Assembly: GCA_937975705.1 (NCBI GenBank)
Contig: CALJTX010000002.1
Coordinates: 9,982-73,981, forward strand
Source of the DNA: an uncultured Flavobacteriia bacterium
GTDB taxonomy: Bacteria > Bacteroidota > Bacteroidia > Flavobacteriales_D > Crocinitomicaceae
Reading direction: 5' to 3'
DNA length: 64,000 nt
In this document: piece after piece, positions 25,585-34,687 of the stretch
Position numbering within the stretch: position 1 is the stretch's first letter
Layout: each line of letters begins with the position of its first letter
The notes under the pieces: generated by a model
The model's input: only the letters and a program-made list of their open reading frames with translations
What the model was told of the DNA's origin: nothing
Database searches by the model: none
Made by a program: the position numbers and the translations under genes

Positions 25585-25899
25585 TTAGGCTTGCTTGAGC
25601 TTATCTATACAGAATTCAATTTCTTTCACAAGTGCGTCGATTTCCTCTGCGTTGCGACTGCTCGTTGCAACAGGAACCTCTACGACTTTGTTTTGGGCCT
25701 CCGCCAATGATACATTGAGTTCTGCAATGGTGGCTTCTAGTTGCTTTACCTGGGCATGTTCTGCTTGATAAAGCTCTTGGATACGGCGCAGTTCACCTTG
25801 AAGCACCTCGTGCTGAGCACGTTCGGTTTTCAGTTCAGCTGCAATCTGCAAGCTGCGGGAGCGGATATCTTCTATGAGCGTATTGAGGTTCTCAGTCAT
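25585..25899 (-). CDS. Coiled-coil protein encoded with ZapA
   Basis: This 104-residue, almost entirely helical protein has heptad-like hydrophobics (LIEDIRSRSLQIAAEL; HAQVKQLEATIAELNVSL). Because it is directly upstream of zapA with no gap and resembles ZapB in size and character, it may be the ZapA partner that links the Z-ring to the chromosome terminus. That is inference from context and not from sequence identity. Confidence 0.75.
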   Translation of the reverse strand: MTENLNTLIEDIRSRSLQIAAELKTERAQHEVLQGELRRIQELYQAEHAQVKQLEATIAELNVSLAEAQNKVVEVPVATSSRNAEEIDALVKEIEFCIDKLKQA

Positions 25900-25918
25900 G
25901 TTAAGCGTCGACTTTGTA

Positions 25919-25951
25919 CAAAGTTAACAAGCATTCGTTTACATCCTGCAA
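25919..25951 (-). promoter_or_regulatory. Bacteroidota promoter for the coiled-coil-zapA unit
   Basis: TTG (25949-25951) - 22 nt - TAACTTTG (25919-25926) on the minus strand, with a 19-nt leader to the ATG at 25899. Confidence 0.7.
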
Positions 25952-25983
25952 AAATCAGGAAGGTTTTTATATTTTTTCTTGTG

Positions 25984-25991
25984 TAGTTTTG
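25984..25991 (+). promoter_or_regulatory. -7 element for M23 peptidase, leaderless configuration
   Basis: TAGTTTTG ends 3 nt before the ATG at 25995. This supports the ATG at 25995 over the ATG at 25914 as start. No TTG lies at the proper distance. Confidence 0.5.
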
Positions 25992-25994
25992 AAG

Positions 25995-27653
25995 ATGCTC
26001 AAGTATATCCTTTGTTACGCGTTGTTTTTTGGTCATTTTGCTGCTGCACAAATTTTAAAATGCGACACAATTTGGACGCTGCCGATGGCTGCGCCAGTCG
26101 AACTCAGTGCAGGTTTTGGAGATTTGCGTCCCAATCACTTCCACATGGGAATTGATATCCGCACCGCTGGGCAAGTCAATCTGCCTATTTTTTCAATAGC
26201 CGATGGCTATGTTTCTCGTTTGAAAGTCTCGTCTGTGGGCTATGGCTGGGTACTTTATATCGACCATCCTAGTGGTTACACTTCAGTGTATGCACATTGC
26301 AATCGTTTCGCTGAGCGCATTCAAAAATTATACTTAGACACTTCGCGCGTGCTTCAAAACAATGAAATTGACATTCTTCTCCCTCCGAATAAATTACAGG
26401 TGCGCAAAGGAGAGCAGATCGCATTTTCTGGCAATACAGGTGGGTCGAGCGGCCCTCATTTGCATTTTGAATTGCGCGACACCAAAACAGAGCATGCCCT
26501 CAATCCGCTGTTACACGGCTTTCAGGTCAGCGATACTGGTCAGCCAATTTTAAGTGGAATCCGCATTTATGCACTTGATCCGAATGGTTTTGAGGTGCCG
26601 ACTAAATCTGTTTTAGTGCTGCCCCAACAAAAAAATAGCAAGACAACCTTGCCTCCCGGATTTTTAAGAGAAGGAGACCGGATTGGTATGGCGCTTCAAG
26701 TTGACGACTATTTTTCGAAAGGGGGCAGGGGACTCGGTTTATTCAGCGCCGAAGTTTGGACCGAAAACGAAGGGCATTTTGCTTTTGAACTCGATGAAAT
26801 TTCCTTTGATGCAGCACGTTACATCAATGCGCATCACGATTATGCTTATGCCCAACAAACCAAGAAAAAATTTCAGAAAATATTTAAGGCGCCCTCCAAT
26901 CCACTGGGCATCTACCCTTATGAAGGAACCGGTTCTTTTGAATTAGGGGCGTCGGATAGCACGCACTTCTCGATCATGCTGCGCGATGTCAATGGCAACG
27001 AAAGTCAGCATGAACTTTGGGTTGTGAACCCTCATCCTAAAATTGCTGCAAAAATTGCCTACAATGCACAAAGTCATTGGTTGCCCAATGAGGCCTACAT
27101 TTATAATTCCGGGCTATGGAACCTACAGATCGACTCTTTTACCTTTTTTGAACCCGTGAAAAAAAATATGGATTTGGCCGCGAAGCGCATTGCGTCAAGT
27201 CAGGTTCAGATTGCCCGACCGATACACATCAGTTACCAATTCAAAGACAGTGCGGCAGCAGCACGGTATATCATCACTATGAACGGTTCACCATTACCAA
27301 CAGCTCATGAGGTAGGGCTGCTCCGTACAGAAGCAAAAATGCTCGGTACTTTTGGTTTGCGCAAAGATGAAATCGCGCCCACATTACTCGATCAGGCCAA
27401 TAACAAATTGGATAGCCTCAATAATGGCGCCTGGACTTGGATACTCAAAGATGATTTTTCGGGTGTTGCCTTGTATGGCTGCTGGCAAAATGGCAAATGG
27501 ATACCGGCGTATTATGATGCCAAAAACCAGCAATTGCGCGCGCAATTTGAGGTGCCGTTTTTACCCGGAACGCTCATTGAGTTGAAACTCAAAGATGCGG
27601 CAGGCAACGAACGGGTCATTCAGAGGAGTATGCCGTTGGCTCCTTTTAAATAA
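25995..27653 (+). CDS. M23-family metallopeptidase (LytM/murein hydrolase type)
   Basis: 552 residues from the ATG at 25995, which directly begins a signal peptide (KYILCYALFFGHFAAAQ). An open extension to 25914 would bury it. The M23 domain sits near the N terminus with zinc motifs HFHMGID and SGPHLHFEL plus YAHCN, so it is predicted to be catalytically competent against peptidoglycan cross-bridges. The C-terminal about 350 residues are beta-rich and unrecognised. Its 3' end overlaps the convergent tsaB gene by 34 nt. Confidence 0.92.
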   Translation: MLKYILCYALFFGHFAAAQILKCDTIWTLPMAAPVELSAGFGDLRPNHFHMGIDIRTAGQVNLPIFSIADGYVSRLKVSSVGYGWVLYIDHPSGYTSVYAHCNRFAERIQKLYLDTSRVLQNNEIDILLPPNKLQVRKGEQIAFSGNTGGSSGPHLHFELRDTKTEHALNPLLHGFQVSDTGQPILSGIRIYALDPNGFEVPTKSVLVLPQQKNSKTTLPPGFLREGDRIGMALQVDDYFSKGGRGLGLFSAEVWTENEGHFAFELDEISFDAARYINAHHDYAYAQQTKKKFQKIFKAPSNPLGIYPYEGTGSFELGASDSTHFSIMLRDVNGNESQHELWVVNPHPKIAAKIAYNAQSHWLPNEAYIYNSGLWNLQIDSFTFFEPVKKNMDLAAKRIASSQVQIARPIHISYQFKDSAAAARYIITMNGSPLPTAHEVGLLRTEAKMLGTFGLRKDEIAPTLLDQANNKLDSLNNGAWTWILKDDFSGVALYGCWQNGKWIPAYYDAKNQQLRAQFEVPFLPGTLIELKLKDAAGNERVIQRSMPLAPFK

Positions 27654-28288
27654 ATGGGGCTGCAATAAGCGAGGTCCTCAAAAGCTTGTTTTTCAAAAGC
27701 TTGGACTGCAATAAGCGCTTGAAATTTTGCTGAAAGTGGTGTGTCTATCCACTGAATAGATGGGTTGGTCCAAAAGGTTTTTGCTTTCTCATTGGCATCG
27801 CCCACTACAATTATTGAAACTGACTCCGGAAGTGCAGTGTTTTCAAGCAATGCGCACTGAAGCTGCTGCAGGCTACTGCCTTGTTTGTCAAAGGTTTGCA
27901 GATATACTTCTGTTCTGCGCGCATCGAGCAAAGCAAATACTTGGGCACCCGTCGTTAAACCGGTTTCTTGGGCAATTTGAAAAAGAATTTGGTGGGTAGG
28001 AATGGCGAGTAGCGGAATTTGTAAGGCAAAACAAAGGCCTTTTGCAGTGGAAAGTCCAATGCGCAAACCGGTGTAAGAACCTGGCCCAGCACTGTAACTT
28101 ATTGCCGAAAGATCTTGAAGATTGAGATTTGTTTGGCGAAGTAAAGCTTGAATCATTAAAGTAAGCGCTTCGCCATGAATATAACCTTCTCCGGTTTGGT
28201 CTTGGTGTGCGCGTAAAACGCCGTTTTCTGAAATGGCAACGCTGCAGATTTTGGTACTGGTTTCTAAATGGAGAATTAGCGTGCTCAT
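27620..28288 (-). CDS. tsaB: tRNA threonylcarbamoyladenosine biosynthesis protein TsaB
   Basis: About 222 residues from the ATG at 28288. The ASKHA-fold start LILHLETSTKICSVAI and SYSAGPGSYTGLRIG are TsaB signatures. With TsaC, TsaD and TsaE it makes the t6A modification of ANN-decoding tRNAs; it is a scaffold and not the catalyst. Its ATG overlaps the stop of the upstream response regulator (ATGA), so the two are translated together. Confidence 0.94.
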   Translation of the reverse strand: MSTLILHLETSTKICSVAISENGVLRAHQDQTGEGYIHGEALTLMIQALLRQTNLNLQDLSAISYSAGPGSYTGLRIGLSTAKGLCFALQIPLLAIPTHQILFQIAQETGLTTGAQVFALLDARRTEVYLQTFDKQGSSLQQLQCALLENTALPESVSIIVVGDANEKAKTFWTNPSIQWIDTPLSAKFQALIAVQAFEKQAFEDLAYCSPIYLKGANGILL

Positions 28289-28974
28289 TCTTGACACTCA
28301 AACTTAAAACCTACACCGTGTACGTTATTGATTTGTATACTGGTGTCTTCTTTGAGGTATTTGCGCAATTTGGTGATAAATACGTCTAGACTGCGCCCCA
28401 CAAAGTAGTCGTCTTGGCCCCAAACAGAATTGAGGATGACGTCTCTAGGGATGAGTTGGTTTTTGAATTTATAAAGCGTTCGCAAAATCATGGCTTCCTT
28501 TTTAGTCAGGGTAAGCAACTGACTTGGCGACTGCAATGTGAAATTTTCGGTATCGAAAGTGTAGAGCCCAATTTTGACCACTTTGACTTCAGGTGCATCG
28601 GGTTGCAATTTGACTCTTTTGAGCAAAGCCTTGACGCGTAATTGTAGTTCTTCGGCACTAAAAGGCTTGGTGAGGTAGTCGTCGGCTCCGGCATTGAAAC
28701 CTTCTATTTTGTCTTCGGTGCGGCTGCGTGCAGACAAAAAGAGAATAGGAATTTCGGTGTTTTGTTTGCGGATATCTCTGGCGAGCGTAAAGCCGTCTTT
28801 GACGGGTAGCATGACATCAAAAATACAGAGATGGTAGGGCTCTTCTTGGAAGCGACGCAGGGCTTCAGCCCCGTTCTCACAGAGGGTAACGGCATAGCCA
28901 TCGGCTCTGAGCTGATCTGAAACAACGATACCAAGGCTGATATCATCTTCTACCATGAGGATTTTGATTTTCAT
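28285..28974 (-). CDS. OmpR-family response regulator
   Basis: 229 residues: an N-terminal receiver with acidic pocket ED at residues 9-10, phosphoacceptor Asp53 (IFDVMLPVKDG) and KPF near residue 105, then a winged-helix DNA-binding domain (about 130-229, ending NNVHGVGFKF). Overall it resembles RprY-type regulators of Bacteroidota. No histidine kinase is encoded next to it. Its transcript has a 74-nt leader with competing hairpins and continues into tsaB. Confidence 0.93.
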   Translation of the reverse strand: MKIKILMVEDDISLGIVVSDQLRADGYAVTLCENGAEALRRFQEEPYHLCIFDVMLPVKDGFTLARDIRKQNTEIPILFLSARSRTEDKIEGFNAGADDYLTKPFSAEELQLRVKALLKRVKLQPDAPEVKVVKIGLYTFDTENFTLQSPSQLLTLTKKEAMILRTLYKFKNQLIPRDVILNSVWGQDDYFVGRSLDVFITKLRKYLKEDTSIQINNVHGVGFKFECQE

Positions 28975-28989
28975 GAGCGTCTATAAAAG

Positions 28990-29015
28990 CCAAGAGCCTT
29001 GGTAAACCAAAGCTC
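28990..29015 (-). promoter_or_regulatory. Competing hairpins in the response regulator leader
   Basis: On the minus strand, hairpin A pairs 29007-29015 with 28994-29002 (9 bp including one G-U, loop TTTA). Hairpin B pairs 28998-29002 with 28990-28994 (5 bp, loop GCT) and is followed by TTTTATA. They share sequence and cannot form together, an arrangement like a small attenuator. Confidence 0.35.
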
Positions 29016-29048
29016 CTGACTATTAACCTAAACCTACTACTAGTCCTA

Positions 29049-29056
29049 CAAAGTTA
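29049..29056 (-). promoter_or_regulatory. -7 element for response regulator-tsaB transcript
   Basis: TAACTTTG on the minus strand, 74 nt before the ATG at 28974, which would make a leader containing the paired hairpins. Confidence 0.45.
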
Positions 29057-29155
29057 AGCGCTTTTTTAATATTGAGTTACGTCAGAATGTTAAATTTTTC
29101 ATAAAATTTTTTTGGGGCCACTTTTTGCCAAATTTAGAATCCCTAACTTTACTCA

Positions 29156-29827
29156 ATGAATCCAGTACACATTCTTATTGTAGACGACGAAGAAGATATC
29201 CGCGTTTTGTTGCAATACAACCTGCAAAAAGAAGGCTATCAAGTAGATGCTGTAGCAGACGGTATGGCATGTATGGAGTTCATTCAAAAGCAAAAGCCAA
29301 ACCTCATTTTATTGGATGTCATGATGCCTGTGCTCGATGGTATCGAAGTCTGTGAGCGCATCAAAGCTGACGCCCAATACCAAGACATCCTGATTTGCTT
29401 TCTTACCGCCCGAAACGAAGACTACAGCCAAATTGCTGGGCTAGATGCAGGTGCCGACGACTACATTGCCAAACCCATCAAAACCAAAGTTTTGTTGTCG
29501 CGCATACAAGCCATGTTGCGCCGCAGCCAGCACAACAAACCCGTTGCAGAGCCCAAACCTAGTTTTCGCATCAATAGAGAGAAATACATCCTCGAGAAAG
29601 ATGGCCAAGAACTACAACTCCCGCGCAAAGAATTTGAATTGCTTGCGCTTTTGGTATCTCGCCCCAATTTTGTCTTCAAACGCGAACAAATTTTAGAAAA
29701 AGTGTGGGGAACCGAAATCATCGTAGGCGACCGCACTATCGATGTGCACATCCGTAAAATCCGCGAAAAAATAGGTGAACACTATATTTCTACAATCAAA
29801 GGAATCGGCTACAAATTCAACGAATAA
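29156..29827 (+). CDS. PhoB-like OmpR-family response regulator
   Basis: 223 residues: a receiver with DDEED at residues 10-14, phosphoacceptor Asp54 (LLDVMMPVLDG) and KPIKTKVLL after the conserved lysine, then a winged helix ending STIKGIGYKF. It resembles PhoB/PhoP-type regulators. It is divergent from the other response regulator, with 181 nt between the starts, and again no kinase is adjacent. An imperfect -7 element (TAACTTTA) ends 4 nt before the ATG. Confidence 0.93.
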   Translation: MNPVHILIVDDEEDIRVLLQYNLQKEGYQVDAVADGMACMEFIQKQKPNLILLDVMMPVLDGIEVCERIKADAQYQDILICFLTARNEDYSQIAGLDAGADDYIAKPIKTKVLLSRIQAMLRRSQHNKPVAEPKPSFRINREKYILEKDGQELQLPRKEFELLALLVSRPNFVFKREQILEKVWGTEIIVGDRTIDVHIRKIREKIGEHYISTIKGIGYKFNE

Positions 29828-29832
29828 TTTTG
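29825..29832 (+). promoter_or_regulatory. -7 element for VWD protein gene
   Basis: TAATTTTG overlapping the stop codon of the PhoB-like gene, 40 nt before the ATG at 29873. There is no TTG partner. Confidence 0.35.
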
Positions 29833-29872
29833 GCCCGAATCTTGCTATTCTGAGGTCGACAAATCAACAACT

Positions 29873-31480
29873 ATGAAAAAATCATTACTCTTCTTAGTAG
29901 GCTTTTTCCTACTCGTGAACCCACATTTTGCACAAGCACCTAGTGCCGGTTTTGCACCCATCAAAGAACATCTCGAACGCTGGGACGACATCCGTGGGGC
30001 ATGGTTGGCCGCGGCCATTCAAGCAATAGCGCTGAAGCAAGCCATTCCAGACCGCACCTTTCCCGAAGATTTCACGCCTTACGAGCTGCTCAGCATGATG
30101 CCGGCTAAAGAACGTCAAGATCTTCGTCAGATGGTACTTGAAAACCAAAGTGTGGCAGGCGCAAGTAGCAACCAAAACACAGATTTTGGTGTTTTTGCAG
30201 CACTTCTTGAACACAGCTTTTGCAGCCGCACCTATGGCCGTTCTTACGGAGATCCGCACTTAAAATCTTACGACAGAGCCACCTATTCTTTTCAGACAGT
30301 AGGTGAATTTGTTTTGTCTAAAAACACGAACGGCATGTTTGAGGTACAAACGCGCCAGCGTGCGCAAGATGAGAATTTCTCCTTGAATGCAGCTGTAGCC
30401 ATGAATATTGCGGGCGATCGGCTTTGTTTCTATGCTGCCGAAAAGCCAGACGATATCCAACAAACGCCCTTGCGCCTCAATGGCCAGCCCATCCAATTAC
30501 AAGGCAGAAGTTATTACCTGCCGCACGGTGGTGTCATTCGTTTAGACGGCCGCAACTACACCATTGCTTGGCCAACCGGTGAAACTACCGTTATTGATGT
30601 CCGTACTTCTGGTGCGCGCGGTTTTGTGAATGTAACAGTAGGAATTTTTGATTGTGACCGCAATCAATACGAAGGGCTGCTTGGCAACAACAATGGTTTC
30701 TCAGACGACGACTTCAATAGCCGCACCAATATGCCGCGCCCTAACAATATTGCCGCACTCTCTGTTGCATCGGCCTATGCTTTTGATGCAAGAGACGCCT
30801 CTCAAATGAATAGCTTAGCCGAACAAGAATTCCAGGCTTATTTAGCAAAAAACTTTGCCGAAGACTGGCGCGTTACCGACAACACAACCCTTTTTGATTA
30901 CCGCCCCGGAACAACCACCGCTTCTTTTACCGACAGAAGCTTTCCAAGAGTACATATGAATATTTCTCAGATGAATGCCCAAAGCCGTGAACAAGCGCGC
31001 CAGCGTTGTGCGCAAATGGGCGTACCTGCCGACGAAATGGGCGGTTGTATTTTCGATCAGGGGTATTTGAATATTGCACCTAATGTGCCACCAACGCCTA
31101 ACGTACCCAATCCAACAGGAACTGTCCTCAATAAAGTGGAGCGTCCGGCACTCAATAACAATGCGCATACTTTTGCAGAAGGAAAGTATCCTCCGAACCG
31201 TCCTGAAACGATAGGTAAGCCAAATACAACTGTAGACAAGCCTAACTCAGAAAGTAAGGACAATTCTATTTCTAAACCCTCGCCAACTACAAGCCCCTCC
31301 ATTAATAGAGGTGGTTCAAATGAGCCAATGATGCCGAGAGAACCGAAACCATCCACTCCATCTATTTCAAAGCCAAGTGCACCGGTTACGCCAAGACCTT
31401 CCGCTCCTGTAGCACCTAGGCCATCGACGCCGGCTCCAAGCAAGCCATCTGTACCCGCAATTAAATCGGGAAAAGGATAG
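29873..31480 (+). CDS. Exported protein with von Willebrand factor type D-like domain and Pro/Ser/Lys-rich tail
   Basis: 535 residues: signal peptide ending near HFAQA; a helical region; a VWD-like domain at about residues 118-290, with the hallmark GDPHL (126-130), YSFQTVGEFVL and GLLGNNNG (268-275); and a low-complexity C-terminal tail of about 110 residues built from SKPS/APRPSTP-like units. No T9SS sorting domain or lipobox is visible. VWD domains are adhesion or assembly modules in animals and are also known in some bacteria. A strong terminator follows. Role unknown. Confidence 0.8.
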   Translation: MKKSLLFLVGFFLLVNPHFAQAPSAGFAPIKEHLERWDDIRGAWLAAAIQAIALKQAIPDRTFPEDFTPYELLSMMPAKERQDLRQMVLENQSVAGASSNQNTDFGVFAALLEHSFCSRTYGRSYGDPHLKSYDRATYSFQTVGEFVLSKNTNGMFEVQTRQRAQDENFSLNAAVAMNIAGDRLCFYAAEKPDDIQQTPLRLNGQPIQLQGRSYYLPHGGVIRLDGRNYTIAWPTGETTVIDVRTSGARGFVNVTVGIFDCDRNQYEGLLGNNNGFSDDDFNSRTNMPRPNNIAALSVASAYAFDARDASQMNSLAEQEFQAYLAKNFAEDWRVTDNTTLFDYRPGTTTASFTDRSFPRVHMNISQMNAQSREQARQRCAQMGVPADEMGGCIFDQGYLNIAPNVPPTPNVPNPTGTVLNKVERPALNNNAHTFAEGKYPPNRPETIGKPNTTVDKPNSESKDNSISKPSPTTSPSINRGGSNEPMMPREPKPSTPSISKPSAPVTPRPSAPVAPRPSTPAPSKPSVPAIKSGKG

Positions 31481-31530
31481 ATTTAATGTCCGCTTCATGT
31501 CATCTCTCAAGATGGGGAGAACATAAAAAA

Positions 31531-31553
31531 AAGGGCCCGCACAGCGGGCCCTT
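31531..31553. terminator. Bidirectional terminator after VWD gene and T9SS cargo gene
   Basis: A 10-bp GC-rich stem (31531-31540 with 31544-31553), loop ACA, flanked by A-runs and T-runs, between the converging genes ending at 31480 and 31585. Confidence 0.93.
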
Positions 31554-31584
31554 TTTTTGGAGAGCGTTTCTAGTTACTGAACGC

Positions 31585-32952
31585 TTATTGATGCATTTTG
31601 ATAAACGGAAGCATTTGCCCGTTCAATTGAATAAAGTAGCTACCGTTGGCTAGGTTGCGTACATTGATTTGTTTGTTGAAATCACCAGTTTGAAGAAGTT
31701 GTCCAGCATGGTTGTAGATTGCATAAGCACCACTTTCAAGTCCTTGAATTGAAAGGATATCTTGCACAGGGTTTGGTGAAAGCGCAAGTGCTAAAGGAGC
31801 AGCAGAACCGATACCGGCACTTTGCATATTAAATTGTGTAATGATATTGTAGTAAAGTGGTGTTGATTTGATTGGGCAGTACACTTGAAGGACCAAGTTG
31901 TAGGTGCCAACAGTAAATGGTGCATAAAATGCGCAATTGATGTAGGTAAAGGCACCAGTTGTGTCTGCTAAATACCAAACAGTGTATAAGCTGTCTTGGT
32001 TAGCAGGGTTGTTTCCAAATGTTGCTGAAACCATATAAGCGGTATCGAGCATAGACATGTCGATGTCACAATTGTAGATCCAGTTAGACATAAGCGTTCC
32101 GGAGATCATGCCGCCTGTTGCAAGCGTTCCAATCACGTTGATGCTATCGATGTTACCGCTTGCGTTGTAGCCAACAAACTCAGTCAAGGTTACCGAACAA
32201 CCAGAGTTGTCAAAAACATAGGCTTCATACAACCCTTCACAGAGATTATTGATAGCGAAGGTTGTCGAGCCCTGGCTCCAGGTAACACCAAAGAATGTAC
32301 AAGTAGGACAAGAAACCACGGCAGCTCCATCACAAGCGCCAGGCGCACTACAATCTGTAACGGTAACGGTTGGAGCAAAACCGGCACAAGGACTGATTGT
32401 TGTGGTGTCGTATAGAACGTTAGCACCTTGACTCAACGTGCAGCCATTGGCGTCTGTAACAATAATGTTGTAGGTTCCAGTGCATAAGTTGTTGAAATTT
32501 GGTAACCCGGTTACTGGTGTGCCAGACATTTGGTATGTGTAGGGTGCTGAACCTCCGTAAACGCTTACGGTAATGCTGCCGTCGCATACATTTTGGCTAC
32601 TTGCCATAGTTTCGGAAATGTTCATGCCGAGGCCTGAACATGGGTTTGTTGTACCCGTCCCGATAGTGAAGGGAGAGGTAAGGACGATGCCATTGCCCAT
32701 CGCATTGACAGAGTAGTTACCAGCACAAAGGTTGTAGATTGAATTGCCACCGTTTTGAATAAGGGTACCATTCATGTACCAACTTACTGCGGTGAAGTTC
32801 ATGGTGTTGGAGGAGTCAATTGTGGCATAACCGTCGCAAGCTGCAGGGCTACTGCAGTCTACTGTGGTTACATTGACAACAAATTGTGCACGGACGTTGT
32901 TGAAGCTAAATAAGCTGAGCGTGAGCAATAAAAAAGGTAAAAGTTGTTTCAT
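31585..32952 (-). CDS. Secreted protein with SprB-like repeats and T9SS type A sorting domain
   Basis: 455 residues: signal peptide ending VRAQF; repeated units with the pattern C-S-x-P-x-A-C-D-G and DANGCT typical of SprB repeats (three copies between about residues 30 and 270); then a beta-rich segment and a C-terminal domain beginning LALSPNPVQDILSI and ending FIKMHQ. The latter fits a type A T9SS sorting signal. SprB-type repeats occur in large gliding adhesins; this is a small relative, likely surface exposed. Confidence 0.85.
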   Translation of the reverse strand: MKQLLPFLLLTLSLFSFNNVRAQFVVNVTTVDCSSPAACDGYATIDSSNTMNFTAVSWYMNGTLIQNGGNSIYNLCAGNYSVNAMGNGIVLTSPFTIGTGTTNPCSGLGMNISETMASSQNVCDGSITVSVYGGSAPYTYQMSGTPVTGLPNFNNLCTGTYNIIVTDANGCTLSQGANVLYDTTTISPCAGFAPTVTVTDCSAPGACDGAAVVSCPTCTFFGVTWSQGSTTFAINNLCEGLYEAYVFDNSGCSVTLTEFVGYNASGNIDSINVIGTLATGGMISGTLMSNWIYNCDIDMSMLDTAYMVSATFGNNPANQDSLYTVWYLADTTGAFTYINCAFYAPFTVGTYNLVLQVYCPIKSTPLYYNIITQFNMQSAGIGSAAPLALALSPNPVQDILSIQGLESGAYAIYNHAGQLLQTGDFNKQINVRNLANGSYFIQLNGQMLPFIKMHQ

Positions 32953-33002
32953 GATGAAAAGTTAAATTTTGCTAAAGACGTAAATTTCGTTAAAAAGTTG
33001 CT

Positions 33003-33033
33003 TTGCAGCCCCAAAAGGGAATGCTTATTTTTG
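33003..33033 (+). promoter_or_regulatory. Bacteroidota promoter for PafA-like phosphatase operon, leaderless configuration
   Basis: TTG (33003-33005) - 20 nt - TATTTTTG (33026-33033), ending 4 nt before the ATG at 33038. Confidence 0.75.
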
Positions 33034-33037
33034 GACT

Positions 33038-34687
33038 ATGAAAAAAGTCTTCTTACAGAGTGTTATTGCTTTTGTATTTTGTGGATCCGTTTTTGCTCAA
33101 AAAACAGCGTCGCAACCCAAAATCATGGTAGGTATCGTAATTGATCAAATGTGTTATGACTACCTCTACCGCTATCAGCATCTTTACACCACAGGCGGTT
33201 TCAATCGCTTACTCACAAAAGGAACCAATTGCCGCAACACGCAATACAATTACGTCCCAACCTTTACGGCTCCCGGACATGCCTCTATTTATACGGGTAC
33301 AACACCTTCCAATCATGGCATCGTAGGCAATGACTGGTATGTTCGCGATCAGCAAAAAACAGTCACGAGTGTTTCCGACGAGCGTTACAAAACTGTCGGT
33401 AGTGCTACGGGTGGGCAAGCGGCACCAATGAATTTACTGACCTACACCATCACTGATCAGCTCAAGTTGGCTTCGCCCCAATCTAAAGTCATTTCGTTGT
33501 CGATCAAGGACCGCAGTGCCATTTTACCAGGCGGGCACTTGTCTGACGGAAGCTATTGGTTTGATTACCAATCTGGCGATTTTGTAACGAGTACGTTTTA
33601 CAAGCAAGCTTTGCCGAGCTGGGTTGCGCATTTCAATGCCAAATTTGATCCGGCTAAAGATTTGCGCAGTTGGCGTTTGCTCTTGCCTGAAAGCACGTAT
33701 TTAATGAGCGATGAAAGCCCTTACGAGGTGGTTCTTAGCGGAAAAACAAGTGCTACCTTTCCATATGACTTTCCAGCAATGATCGCTGCAGGCGCTACTG
33801 CAACCTCTTTGTTTACCATTGCACCACAAGCAAACGAGGTGCTCACAGATTTGGCTATTACAGCACTTGAACAAGAAAATTTAGGTCAAGATCAGTTTAC
33901 TGATTTTTTGTGTATTTCTTATTCTACACCCGATATTGCAGGGCATGCCTTTGGGCCATATTCTCGAGAAATGGAAGACATGTACGCACGCTTAGACCGC
34001 GAGCTTCAGCGCTTATTTGCGAGTTTAGAGACACGTTATGGCAAAGATGGGTTTGTGCTTTTCTTGACGGCTGATCATGCGGTGGTTCCGGTCCCAGAAA
34101 TGTTGGTCAAGATGAAGCTTCCTGGGGGCTATTTTTTCATGCAAGACCGCTTGCAAGTGCTCCGCGACGACTTCATCATGAAATATAACACCGATTTGCT
34201 CGAACACGAAACCAATCAAAATATTTACCTGAACCTGGCTAAAATAGATTCTTTGCACCTCGACATCGATGAGGTAGCTGCTTTTGCTGCGGCCGAGTTG
34301 CGCAAATGGCCAGAAGTAAAAACCGTCCTGACGCGTGCGCAGTTGCAATCGGGTTCGGCAAGCACCGACTATTGGGGTGAGCTTTTGCGCAATGGTTACG
34401 ACCCGAGTAGAAGCGGAGAAGTGATCTTTCTATTGCAGCCGGGCTATTTAGCTAAAGACCACGACGAGCCTAAAGCGCATCAAGGAACTTCACACGGATC
34501 TGCGTTTAATTACGATACACACGTGCCGCTTTTGTGGTACGGAAAAGGAATTCCACAGGGGCTTTCACTTTATGAACCTATTCAAATTACCGATATCTCC
34601 GCTACGCTTGTTCATATGCTGAACCTACAGCGTCCGGGCTCCATGACAGGCAAACCAATTTTACCGCTCTTGCAACCCAACAAATGA
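33038..34687 (+). CDS. PafA-like alkaline phosphatase family protein
   Basis: 549 residues with a signal peptide (cleavage near FAQ), the metal motif IDQMCYDYL, and a nucleophile region YVPTFTAPGHASIYTG with threonine near residue 77. LTADHAVVPVPEML and the C-terminal GSAFNYDTHVPLLWYG supply the other metal ligands. It fits the PafA/nucleotide pyrophosphatase superfamily, periplasmic phosphomonoesterases that release phosphate from organic esters. The aminotransferase start overlaps its stop (ATGA). Confidence 0.92.
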   Translation: MKKVFLQSVIAFVFCGSVFAQKTASQPKIMVGIVIDQMCYDYLYRYQHLYTTGGFNRLLTKGTNCRNTQYNYVPTFTAPGHASIYTGTTPSNHGIVGNDWYVRDQQKTVTSVSDERYKTVGSATGGQAAPMNLLTYTITDQLKLASPQSKVISLSIKDRSAILPGGHLSDGSYWFDYQSGDFVTSTFYKQALPSWVAHFNAKFDPAKDLRSWRLLLPESTYLMSDESPYEVVLSGKTSATFPYDFPAMIAAGATATSLFTIAPQANEVLTDLAITALEQENLGQDQFTDFLCISYSTPDIAGHAFGPYSREMEDMYARLDRELQRLFASLETRYGKDGFVLFLTADHAVVPVPEMLVKMKLPGGYFFMQDRLQVLRDDFIMKYNTDLLEHETNQNIYLNLAKIDSLHLDIDEVAAFAAAELRKWPEVKTVLTRAQLQSGSASTDYWGELLRNGYDPSRSGEVIFLLQPGYLAKDHDEPKAHQGTSHGSAFNYDTHVPLLWYGKGIPQGLSLYEPIQITDISATLVHMLNLQRPGSMTGKPILPLLQPNK

